A stretch of 41,492 nucleotides of DNA. Source: an uncultured Christensenella sp. GTDB lineage: Bacteria > Bacillota > Clostridia > Christensenellales > UBA1242. Location of the stretch: the NCBI GenBank assembly GCA_905195085.1, contig CAJJUK010000008.1, forward strand, positions 1 to 41,492. The letters run 5' to 3'. Shown here piece by piece: positions 24,755 through 32,007 of the stretch. The translations under genes and the position numbers were made by a program. The notes beneath the pieces were generated by a model. It was not told the origin of the DNA, made no database searches, and saw only the letters and a list, made by a program, of their open reading frames with translations. Numbering within the stretch: position 1 is the first letter of the stretch; every line of letters starts with the position of its first letter.

Positions 24755-25117
24755 ATGGGATTTATGAATTATATTTACAAAATTTTTGGTTTTGAGGGTG
24801 ATGATGTAAAGGTTGTTAAAAAGAAAAAAGAACCAAAAGCATCATATAATCTTAAGGTAACACAAAAATTGCCTGATGAAATTGATGGAATTAGAGTGTT
24901 TTATCCTGAAAAATTTGAAGATTGCAAGGACAAAATTGATTTACTTAAGAAAGAAATTCCTTTTTTTATTGATTTCAGAGCATGCAATTCAAGTGAGAAA
25001 AACAAAATTTTGGACTATTATCATGGTGTGATTGATGTTTTGGGGGCAAGCGAAGAAGTTGTTGACAAAGATTTATACATTTTTCTTCCAAAAAATATGG
25101 AAATTGATAGGGATTAG
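24755..25117 (+). CDS. sepF: Cell division protein SepF
   Basis: The 120-residue protein matches the SepF pattern: an N-terminal amphipathic helix (MGFMNYIYKIFGF) for membrane binding, a charged linker, then the core with YPEKFEDCKDKIDLLKKE, a strand where others have VVVNLE (here FFIDFRA), the DYYHGVIDVLG helix and the end DLYIFLPKN. SepF anchors FtsZ at the division site. Position before lspA and rluD agrees with the ylm/division cluster of Gram-positives. It is divergent in sequence and shorter than B. subtilis SepF (about 150). Confidence 0.85.
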   Translation: MGFMNYIYKIFGFEGDDVKVVKKKKEPKASYNLKVTQKLPDEIDGIRVFYPEKFEDCKDKIDLLKKEIPFFIDFRACNSSEKNKILDYYHGVIDVLGASEEVVDKDLYIFLPKNMEIDRD

Positions 25118-25119
25118 GT

Positions 25120-25350
25120 ATGAAAGCAACGGGTAAATGTCCAAAATGTCATAGTGAAAACATTTTGGTTTTTGAAAATAAGGATAAAAATTCCAAGAAG
25201 CCTACTGCCGATTATGAGGTGATTGGTGCTTTTGGGAAGCAAATTTTTACTTCTCGTTATGTTTGTTGTGATTGTGGATACACTGAAAGATATTTTGACG
25301 ACGAAAGTTTGGAAAAATTAAAGAAAAAATATAAGAAAATACGAGGCTGA
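25120..25350 (+). CDS. Small zinc-ribbon protein
   Basis: The 76-residue product has CPKC near the N-terminus and CCDCG about 45 residues later, with a Lys-rich end (KLKKKYKKIRG). It looks like a single zinc ribbon of unknown role. It begins two bases after the sepF stop and ends one base before lspA, so it is a tight part of the operon. Confidence 0.75.
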   Translation: MKATGKCPKCHSENILVFENKDKNSKKPTADYEVIGAFGKQIFTSRYVCCDCGYTERYFDDESLEKLKKKYKKIRG

Positions 25351-25351
25351 T

Positions 25352-25876
25352 TTGAAAAAGAAAACTGTTATAAAAATGTGTGTTATGTTTGCTATCATTG
25401 CAGTGATTTTGGCACTAGATTTGGTGACAAAATATGTTTTTGACGACTTGCTTTCTGATGGAAGAACAATCACAGTCATTCCTTATTTATTTAATTTTAA
25501 ACTTGTCCACAATTATGGTGCTGCTTGGGGACTTATGGCTGGCAAACAGGTGTTTTTGATTGTTTTAAGCCTTGTTTTTATGGCAATTTTCATTTTTTAT
25601 TACATCAAAGAACCAAACAAAACATGGCTGTTGAATGTTACATTTGGATTTTTGTTTGCAGGCTGTTTGGGAAATCTTTATGATCGAATGGTTTTTGGTT
25701 ATGTGAGAGATTTCATTCAATTTGATTTTTGGCAATCCTTCCCAATTTTTAACTTTGCCGATGTCGCACTTTGCGTTGGCGTTGTGATGTTTATCATCTA
25801 TTTGATAATTTATTTCATCAAAAATCGTAAAAAAGAAAAAATTAAGGGAAAAGATAAGAATGGTAAAGACATTTAG
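25352..25876 (+). CDS. lspA: Lipoprotein signal peptidase LspA
   Basis: The 174-residue membrane protease has four membrane helices and the catalytic aspartates D120 (GYVRDFI) and D137 (FNFADVAL), plus the conserved HNYGAAWG. It cleaves the signal peptide of prolipoproteins after lipid attachment; the two lipoproteins at 30-34 kb would be substrates. The start is TTG 25352 behind ACGAGG, since no ATG fits. The C-terminus is a Lys-rich tail overlapping rluD by 17 bases. Confidence 0.94.
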   Translation: MKKKTVIKMCVMFAIIAVILALDLVTKYVFDDLLSDGRTITVIPYLFNFKLVHNYGAAWGLMAGKQVFLIVLSLVFMAIFIFYYIKEPNKTWLLNVTFGFLFAGCLGNLYDRMVFGYVRDFIQFDFWQSFPIFNFADVALCVGVVMFIIYLIIYFIKNRKKEKIKGKDKNGKDI

Positions 25877-26765
25877 TGTGTTGAATGAGGACAAGGGGCA
25901 AAGGCTTGATGTTTTTTTGTTGTCAAAATTTCCGGAATATTCTCGTTCTCATATCAAAAACATGATTGAAAAAGGAAAAGTTTCTGTTGATGGAAAATTA
26001 ATCCAAAAAGCCGGAACATGTTTGAAAGAGGGCGAAAAGATTGATGTGGAAGAACTTGAAATTGAAAAAATTTCAACCGAAGCAGAGGATATTGAATTTG
26101 AAATCGTCTATCAAGACAAAGATTTGGCTGTAATCAACAAGCCGCAAGGTCTTGTGGTTCATCCATGTTCTTCCACAAAGAGCGGAACGCTTGTTAATGG
26201 TCTTTTGTATAGAATTAAAGATTTGAGTGGCATTAACGGCAGTTTCAGACCAGGAATTGTTCATAGATTGGACAAAGATACGAGCGGGCTTTTGGTTGTT
26301 GCAAAAAATGATTTTGCACACATCAATTTGGCAGAACAAATCAAAAACAAAACTTGTCACAGGAACTATTTGGCTTTATTAGAGGGTAACTTGAAAGATG
26401 ATGAGGGAGAGATTAAAACCTTCCTGAAGCGTGACCCTAAGGATAGAAAAAAAATTAGTGTTCAGAACAGTGGAAGGGTTGCTGTCACTGATTATAAGGT
26501 TCTCAAGCGATTTGAAAAATGTTGTTTGGTGGAGTTTTCTTTGCAAACAGGCCGGACGCATCAAATCAGAGTCCACTCAAAATTTCTTAACCATCCAATT
26601 GTTGGAGACAAGTTATATGGAAAAGAAGTGAAAGGATTGAACGGACAACTTTTGCATGCTTATAAATTGTCGTTTTTGCATCCAAGAACTTCTGAGAGAA
26701 TGACTTTTGAAGTTCCACTTCCGCAATACTTTCAAGAATATATGAGTAAACAAAAAGAAATCTAG
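25860..26765 (+). CDS. rluD: RluD-family 23S rRNA pseudouridine synthase
   Basis: The 301-residue enzyme has an N-terminal S4 domain (QRLDVFLLSKFPEYSRSHI) and a catalytic domain with HRLDKDTSGLLVVAKN, where D138 is the catalytic aspartate, and the later GRTHQIRVH motif. It converts uridines in 23S rRNA; RluD acts on helix 69, but RluA-family specificity cannot be fixed here. lspA followed by rluD is the standard Gram-positive order (ylyB). Confidence 0.92.
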   Translation: MVKTFSVLNEDKGQRLDVFLLSKFPEYSRSHIKNMIEKGKVSVDGKLIQKAGTCLKEGEKIDVEELEIEKISTEAEDIEFEIVYQDKDLAVINKPQGLVVHPCSSTKSGTLVNGLLYRIKDLSGINGSFRPGIVHRLDKDTSGLLVVAKNDFAHINLAEQIKNKTCHRNYLALLEGNLKDDEGEIKTFLKRDPKDRKKISVQNSGRVAVTDYKVLKRFEKCCLVEFSLQTGRTHQIRVHSKFLNHPIVGDKLYGKEVKGLNGQLLHAYKLSFLHPRTSERMTFEVPLPQYFQEYMSKQKEI

Positions 26766-26774
26766 GAGTGTAAT

Positions 26775-27314
26775 ATGATTTTGTTTATAAGGCATGGACA
26801 AACGGACTACAACATTAAGCACCTGTTAGCTGGTGGAGATATTGATTTGTCAATTAACTCAAAAGGAGAACAGCAGGCAGAGGAAACAGGTTTGAAACTT
26901 AAAGACACAAAGCTTGATTTGGTGTTTTGTTCACCTTTGTTGAGAGCGAAACAAACAGCCGAAAAGGTTTTAAAGTTTCATAAAGACACTCCAATTATTT
27001 ATGATGATCGTCTGAAAGAGCGTTTCTTTGGAAAATTGAATGGGAAATTGGACAGTGACTTTCCTGATTGCTGGAAAGTTGAATTTGATGAGAGAAAAGA
27101 CGAAGCAATGGGTATAGAGAGTTTTCAACATTTTCATGACAGGTGAAAAAATTTTATTGATGAAATATCAAATCTAAGTAAAGATAAAAATATTTTGATT
27201 GTTGCACACAATGGTGTTGGACGAATGTTTAAATGTATTTTCTATGGTTTCCCTGAAAGTGGAAATTTAGATGATTATGATGTTGACAATGGTGAAGTTT
27301 TAATTTTTGACTAA
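26775..27314 (+). pseudogene. Histidine phosphatase family gene with in-frame TGA
   Basis: A phosphoglycerate mutase-like histidine phosphatase is complete in one frame except for TGA at 27144-27146. Before it: catalytic FIRHGQTDYN, SPLLRAKQTAE and LKERFFGKLNGK. After it: NILIVAHNGVGR (second catalytic His), ending at TAA 27312-27314. The full length would be 179 residues, like the 177-residue paralogue next door, in which the same place reads YERVKLF. The TAGGAGTG site upstream is good. As read, translation gives a 123-residue fragment lacking the second His. A recent nonsense mutation or a sequence error is likeliest. Confidence 0.8.
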
Positions 27315-27329
27315 TATAGGAGATAGGAA

Positions 27330-27863
27330 ATGATTTTATTTGTAAGGCATGGGCAAACTGAACTTAATGCGAAAAACATTGTTGCTGGTGCAAATATGGA
27401 TATTCCTCTGAACAGAACAGGAAGAAAACAGGCAAAACAAACAGCAGAAAAATTAAAAGATGTGAAAATTGATATTGCGTTATGTTCTCCTATGAAAAGA
27501 GCAAAGCAGACCGCTAAGGCGATTTTGAAATATCACAAAAACACACCAATTTTTTATGACGAAAGGCTCAGAGAAAGAGACTGGGGTGAGTTTGATGGAA
27601 AATCAGAGGAGTTATTACCGAAAAATGTGTGGCATTTGGACACAGAACTTTCAGAGAGTGTTGAAAGAGTTGATGTTTTGTATGAAAGAGTGAAGTTGTT
27701 TTATGAAGAAGTTCTTGAACACTATAAAGACAAAACTGTTTTGGTGGTTGCGCATAATGGCATTGCAAGAGCGAGTGGCTTGTATTTCAAAGGAATGCCA
27801 AAAGATAAAAATTTTGATATATATTCATTAAATAATGCCGAAGTATGGCAGTTGACTGACTGA
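27330..27863 (+). CDS. Histidine phosphatase family protein
   Basis: The 177-residue product is an intact branch-1 histidine phosphatase: FVRHGQTELN with the nucleophilic His, SPMKRAKQTA, the acid region RERDWGEFDGK, and VAHNGIARASG with the second His. Substrate unknown; such proteins act on sugar phosphates, nucleotides or cobalamin precursors. It is a tandem duplicate of the interrupted gene upstream, 15 bp away, so it may take over that gene's role. Confidence 0.87.
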   Translation: MILFVRHGQTELNAKNIVAGANMDIPLNRTGRKQAKQTAEKLKDVKIDIALCSPMKRAKQTAKAILKYHKNTPIFYDERLRERDWGEFDGKSEELLPKNVWHLDTELSESVERVDVLYERVKLFYEEVLEHYKDKTVLVVAHNGIARASGLYFKGMPKDKNFDIYSLNNAEVWQLTD

Positions 27864-27911
27864 TTTATTATTAAATTTTCAATTTTTACAGGGGTTTTGT
27901 TCAGATTTTAC

Positions 27912-27940
27912 TTGACATCACCTCTTTTTTTTGATAAAAT
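27912..27940 (+). promoter_or_regulatory. rplU operon promoter
   Basis: TTGACA (27912-27917), 17 bp, TAAAAT (27935-27940) with extended TG. Transcription would begin near 27947. Confidence 0.85.
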
Positions 27941-27946
27941 ATTTGC

Positions 27947-28054
27947 GTATCCGCATATGTCGGGTTTTGGAAGAAAAATCTATATATTTTATTTTTTTAT
28001 ATAGAGAGTGTCATTGACACCACCTAGGATGTAGCGAGTTTGGTTAGAGGAGGT
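27947..28054 (+). ncRNA. Candidate L21 ribosomal leader
   Basis: The 5' region of rplU can form TCTATATA/TATATAGA (27979-27986 with 27998-28005) and GTGTC/GACAC (28008-28020). ACCACCT (28019-28025) can pair with the AGGAGGT ribosome binding site (28048-28054) with one mismatch, which would hide it. Place and layout agree with the L21 leader described in Bacillota, where L21 represses its own operon, but I could not compare it with the covariance model. Confidence 0.5.
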
Positions 28055-28062
28055 ATAGATAG

Positions 28063-28371
28063 ATGTTTGCAGTAGTTCAGACAGGCGGAAAGCAGTATAA
28101 CGTAACTGAAAATGATGTGCTTAAAGTTGAAAAACTTAATGGTGCAGTTGGCGACAAAGTTAAACTTGATGTTTTGCTTATTTCAGATGGAAACAAAACT
28201 GTTGCTGGAACGCCTACCGTTAAAACGGCAGAAGTGGTTGCTGAAATTGTTGCTCATGGAAAAGGTGATAAAATTGTTGTTTACAAATATAAACCTAAGA
28301 AAAATGAACGCAAGAAACAAGGTCACAGACAACCATGGACAGAAATCAAAATTGTTTCTATAAAGATGTAA
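28063..28371 (+). CDS. rplU: 50S ribosomal protein L21
   Basis: The 102-residue protein starts MFAVVQTGGKQYNV and contains KIVVYKYKPKKNERKKQGHRQ, the L21 signature. It binds domain I of 23S rRNA. AGGAGG precedes the ATG. First gene of rplU-prp-rpmA. Confidence 0.97.
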   Translation: MFAVVQTGGKQYNVTENDVLKVEKLNGAVGDKVKLDVLLISDGNKTVAGTPTVKTAEVVAEIVAHGKGDKIVVYKYKPKKNERKKQGHRQPWTEIKIVSIKM

Positions 28372-28372
28372 T

Positions 28373-28702
28373 ATGATTAAGATTACGATTTTTAAAAAAG
28401 ATGATTTGATTGCGGGATTCCAAGTCAAAGGGCACAGTGGATATGCACAAGAAGGTCAAGACATTGTTTGTTCTGGTGTTTCGGTTGCAACACAAATGGC
28501 TTTGCTTGGACTTAAAGAGATTTTGAAGTTTGATATTGAAAGCAACATTGATGATGGTTTTTTGGTCGTTAGATTGGATAAAAAAGACTATCAAAATGCA
28601 GCTGCTCAAGTTTTGCTTCAAAGTATGGAAAAAACTTTGGAAGATATCGCAAAAAATTATTCTAAGTTTGTTAAGATGGAGGTAAGAAGAGATGTATATT
28701 AA
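28373..28702 (+). CDS. prp: Ribosomal-processing cysteine protease Prp
   Basis: The 109-residue protein has the Prp motif GHSGYAQEGQDIVCSGVS with catalytic H21 and C33. Prp cuts the N-terminal extension from L27, an essential step in Bacillota. The substrate is the next gene, which carries the matching extension. It starts one base after rplU and overlaps rpmA by 11 bases. Confidence 0.96.
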   Translation: MIKITIFKKDDLIAGFQVKGHSGYAQEGQDIVCSGVSVATQMALLGLKEILKFDIESNIDDGFLVVRLDKKDYQNAAAQVLLQSMEKTLEDIAKNYSKFVKMEVRRDVY

Positions 28703-28964
28703 TTTACAACTTTTTGCTCATAAGAAAGGTGGCGGTAGCACCAAAAACGGTAGAGATTCTCAAGCAAAACGTCTTGGCGTTAAGGCTTATGCTGGACAAT
28801 ATGTGACAGCAGGTTCTATCATTGTTAGACAAAGAGGCACAAAGGTTTATCCTGGTGCAAATGTTGGACTTGGAAAGGACTACACACTTTTTGCTCTCAA
28901 AAATGGAAAGGTTGTTTTTGGGAAGGGCAATGGAAAGAATATAGTTTCAGTTGTTGCTGAATAA
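28692..28964 (+). CDS. rpmA: 50S ribosomal protein L27 (with Prp-cleaved extension)
   Basis: The 90-residue precursor starts MYINLQLFAHKKGGGSTKNG. The extension NLQLF followed by AHKKGG is the Prp cleavage site, between F8 and A9, so mature L27 begins AHKKGGG, whose N-terminus reaches the peptidyl transferase centre. GGAGGT lies upstream, inside prp. The downstream terminator ends the operon. Confidence 0.97.
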   Translation: MYINLQLFAHKKGGGSTKNGRDSQAKRLGVKAYAGQYVTAGSIIVRQRGTKVYPGANVGLGKDYTLFALKNGKVVFGKGNGKNIVSVVAE

Positions 28965-28968
28965 GTTT

Positions 28969-28991
28969 AAAGGGCTTTACGCCCTTTTTTC
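28969..28991 (+). terminator. rpmA terminator
   Basis: AAAGGGC pairs with GCCCTTT around TTTAC, followed by a T-run. Confidence 0.88.
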
Positions 28992-29007
28992 TTTTTAAAA
29001 GTATTTT

Positions 29008-29037
29008 TTGACGAATGTTTTGATTTTGAGTTATATT
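29008..29037 (+). promoter_or_regulatory. Promoter of the glycosylase gene
   Basis: TTGACG (29008-29013), 18 bp, TATATT (29032-29037). Confidence 0.5.
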
Positions 29038-29058
29038 TTGTGTTTAAAGGTCGAAAAA

Positions 29059-29880
29059 ATGGATTATTACAAGGGAAAAGAATATATCGAAATTTTTGGA
29101 AAAGATGATTTTGATATCAAACAAATTCTGGAATGTGGTCAGGTGTTTTCATATCAAGAAAATGAAGATTGTTTTTTGGTTTACTCAGCCGACAAAAAGG
29201 CTAAGGTTACCGAAACTGACAGGGGATACATAATCAAAACTGACACTCCTGACTATATTGAAAATTATTTTGATTTGCAGACAGATTATGGTGCAATAAA
29301 AACAAAACTTTCCAAATACGAAATTCTGCAGAAGCCGATTGAATTTGGAAGTGGCATTAGAATTTTGAAACAAAATTTGTTTGAAACATTGATTTCTTTC
29401 ATCGTTTCAGCAAACAACAATATCAAAAGAATTCAACTTATTTTGAATAGGTTGAGAGAAAAATTAGGCAAAGATATGGGGACCTATCATGCCTTTCCAA
29501 CAAGAGATGAACTGCTTTCTGTTGATGTGAAATTTTTTACAGAGATAGGTGCAGGCTATAGAGACAAATATTTGTTCAATGTTGTAAGACAAGTGGATGA
29601 AAAAATGTTGGAAGACTGGAGAAGTTTGCCTACAAATGAATTGAGAAAAAAACTTATTTCACTTTCTGGAGTTGGACCAAAAGTTGCGGATTGTGTGCTG
29701 TTATTTGGTTATGGAAAAGGAGATGTTTTTCCTGTTGATACATGGATTCAGAAAATGTATAACAAATTTTATGACAATCTTGAAAACAGGGAGAAAATCA
29801 GAAACAACCTGACAGCTCAGTTTGGAAATTTGTCTGGTTATGCTCAGCAATATTTGTTCTATTTTATGAGAGATAACTAA
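29059..29880 (+). CDS. 8-oxoguanine DNA glycosylase/AP lyase (OGG1 type)
   Basis: The product has 273 residues from ATG 29059 (MDYYKGKEYIEIFG) behind AAAGGTCG; the longer frame begins in the promoter. Order: N-terminal OGG domain (FDIKQILECGQVFSYQ), helical core (LISFIVSANNNIKRI), and the helix-hairpin-helix LSGVGPKVADCVLLFGY with catalytic Lys, then PVDTWI with the catalytic Asp. This is the eukaryote-like OGG1 (AlkA-related) family found in Clostridia. It removes 8-oxoguanine and nicks the abasic site. Single gene. Confidence 0.92.
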   Translation: MDYYKGKEYIEIFGKDDFDIKQILECGQVFSYQENEDCFLVYSADKKAKVTETDRGYIIKTDTPDYIENYFDLQTDYGAIKTKLSKYEILQKPIEFGSGIRILKQNLFETLISFIVSANNNIKRIQLILNRLREKLGKDMGTYHAFPTRDELLSVDVKFFTEIGAGYRDKYLFNVVRQVDEKMLEDWRSLPTNELRKKLISLSGVGPKVADCVLLFGYGKGDVFPVDTWIQKMYNKFYDNLENREKIRNNLTAQFGNLSGYAQQYLFYFMRDN

Positions 29881-29919
29881 ATTTTTGCTTTTCAAAAACA
29901 TACAAAAAGAAATTGCCTA

Positions 29920-29948
29920 TTGCAAATTTTGTTAAAGTGTGTTAATAT
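29920..29948 (+). promoter_or_regulatory. Promoter of the first lipoprotein gene
   Basis: TTGCAA (29920-29925), 17 bp, TAATAT (29943-29948), with TG one base upstream of the -10 box. Confidence 0.55.
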
Positions 29949-29972
29949 ATAAATAACTAAGGGGGATATATG

Positions 29973-31946
29973 ATGAAAAAAGGGGATATTTTATCAGAAG
30001 AAGAATTTGAAAGATACAATAAAATTGGAAGAGCCAAAAGAAGGGTTGCTCTTAACTTTCCAAAGAAATTTACTTCAATGCTTGTGACAATCGTTGCATC
30101 TGTAGGACTTTTAACTTTGGTTGGTTGTGGACCTACAGATGAACCATCAACACCAGAAATTCCAACTGAAAAAATTACTGCTGTGTTGAATAACATGGGA
30201 AAAGATAATTATACTTATTCACACACATCAGCAGATGGGGAGATTAATTATTTGCTGGCTGGCAACAAAATGAAGACGGTTGCTGACGGCGAAGAGACTT
30301 ATTACGATGCTTCGGAGGGAACTCCTTACACATTGACATTTAATAAGTCTGATGAATTATGGCACAAAACAGAAACCACAACCGTTGACTTTGATTCTTT
30401 CATCTACGATGACTTGGCTGCTGCAAAATGGACTGCTTATGACGAAAGCACAAAAGAGTTTACCGGAACAATGGCTGGACAAACTGTGACATTGGAAATT
30501 TCTTCAAGTGGTAGCGTTAGCATTGAAGGAAACGGATTTGAAAGCGAAATCTATGATATTGGCACAACTACGGTCGCACTTCCAGACAAATCTTTGATTG
30601 CTGATGACGGCAAAGAAGAAGTTCCTGTTGAGGCGATTAATGATTTTATTGCTACACTTGAAAAAGGAAATTACACATATTCAAAACTTCATAATGGAAT
30701 CATTGACAACTACCTTTTTGATGGTGACACATGGCATATCTTTGAGAATAAAGATACAAATGGCTATTACTACTATGTTGAAAACGGAAAAGGCTATTTG
30801 TTAAATTATGATGACAGTGACAAAATGTGGCATAAAACAGAGACAGAATTGAGAGATGTAAATGATTTTATTTATGATGACTTGATTTCTGCAACATGGA
30901 CATCTTATGACAAAGATAAACAAGTTTATTATGGCACAATGGACGGCGAAGAAATTTCCTTTGAATTCACTTCAACTGGTGCAATAATTTATGGAAATGG
31001 CTTTGAAAGGACAATCTACAGCGTTGGAAACACAGGAGTTGAACTCCCAGATGCATCAAAAATCATTGATGACACAGTGACACCAGAACCTCCAATTGAA
31101 GAAACTGACAAGATTTATGAAATTAAAAATGGCGAATATGTCTTCAACATTCCTGCAATGGTTGAAGTTTTGAATGAAAAAACATCAGATGGAACAACTT
31201 GGCTGGAAGATTATTACAAAAATGACATGTTTGAATTGGGAAAAGATAGATATGTCCAAGATATAGTTTTTGTAAATCCAACCAGTTCAACATTTGAAAT
31301 TGGATTGACAATGACTAGACAAGGAGTAGACTATTTTGATGTAATTTCAAATCAAGACAATAGTTGGGCAGAATTTATTGCTAATTCAGAAAATAATACT
31401 ATTGCAAAATTCAGAGAATATTTGCAAACTGCTAAGAAACCATTTTACTATTCTAATGCAGCTATTAATTATGAATATTCAACAGAAAATGCAAATTCAA
31501 CAGAGTTGTCAGAATTTAATCAAATGACTGAGAATATTTTGACCAAGATTGCCCAAATTGGCATTCAACCATCAAGCGTTAAAGATCCAGGTCAAGATAA
31601 GATTCCAGAATATGAAAATGCCGAAGTATTGTTTGGATTTAAGACTCCTGCTGGTGGAACAACTATAGGTGCAGACTTGGGTAATAGAAAGACTTGGCAC
31701 CATTATTATATATTAAATGTTGATGGTAAACTAGAATTTGTCAATATAGAAATAACATCTTCTATTGATAAAGTACCTGAGGCCGATGAAAAATATAATG
31801 TAATCAATGGCAATGATAATGGGTATGTGATACTTGGATTAGATAGAAAAGAAATTGACAATGGGAATAAAGAATTATATAAAGACAATAGTATTCAAGC
31901 GGCAGTAACAGTTTATTACACAATAGAAAAAGAAAGAGAATTGTAA
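29973..31946 (+). CDS. Large lipoprotein with duplicated domain, unknown function
   Basis: The product has 657 residues from ATG 29973; the adjacent ATG at 29970 is equally near the AAGGGGG site. A long charged N-region precedes a hydrophobic helix and the lipobox LVGC, so the mature protein is lipid-anchored at about Cys52. Then come two similar blocks of about 140 residues (roughly 68-209 and 221-365): both contain NYTYS, a WHKTET motif, FIYDDL, a GTM..G.. strand, GNGFE and V.LPD.S. The C-terminal 270 residues (from about 380) are a different, beta-rich region without visible relatives. No catalytic motif seen. It ends in its own terminator; the next gene is also a lipoprotein. Confidence 0.82.
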   Translation: MKKGDILSEEEFERYNKIGRAKRRVALNFPKKFTSMLVTIVASVGLLTLVGCGPTDEPSTPEIPTEKITAVLNNMGKDNYTYSHTSADGEINYLLAGNKMKTVADGEETYYDASEGTPYTLTFNKSDELWHKTETTTVDFDSFIYDDLAAAKWTAYDESTKEFTGTMAGQTVTLEISSSGSVSIEGNGFESEIYDIGTTTVALPDKSLIADDGKEEVPVEAINDFIATLEKGNYTYSKLHNGIIDNYLFDGDTWHIFENKDTNGYYYYVENGKGYLLNYDDSDKMWHKTETELRDVNDFIYDDLISATWTSYDKDKQVYYGTMDGEEISFEFTSTGAIIYGNGFERTIYSVGNTGVELPDASKIIDDTVTPEPPIEETDKIYEIKNGEYVFNIPAMVEVLNEKTSDGTTWLEDYYKNDMFELGKDRYVQDIVFVNPTSSTFEIGLTMTRQGVDYFDVISNQDNSWAEFIANSENNTIAKFREYLQTAKKPFYYSNAAINYEYSTENANSTELSEFNQMTENILTKIAQIGIQPSSVKDPGQDKIPEYENAEVLFGFKTPAGGTTIGADLGNRKTWHHYYILNVDGKLEFVNIEITSSIDKVPEADEKYNVINGNDNGYVILGLDRKEIDNGNKELYKDNSIQAAVTVYYTIEKEREL

Positions 31947-31961
31947 TCAATTCTCTTTTTT
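31934..31961 (+). terminator. Intrinsic terminator
   Basis: AAGAGAATTG pairs perfectly with CAATTCTCTT around TAAT, followed by a T-run. The stop codon is in the loop. Confidence 0.85.
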
Positions 31962-31972
31962 GTTTTAAATTA

Positions 31973-32001
31973 TTGTTTTTTTTGAAAGTTTGTGTTATCA
32001 T
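31973..32001 (+). promoter_or_regulatory. Promoter of the second lipoprotein gene
   Basis: TTGTTT (31973-31978), 17 bp, TATCAT (31996-32001) with extended TG. The ATG at 32008 lies 7 bases after the -10 box, and no ribosome binding site is visible. Confidence 0.5.
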
Positions 32002-32007
32002 ATATAT

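Noticed and set aside
27144..27146. Selenocysteine or genome-wide TGA recoding at the phosphatase
   Set aside because: The aligned residue in the paralogue is not Cys, no SECIS-like hairpin is evident after the TGA, and several secure genes end in TGA with an overlapping next start.
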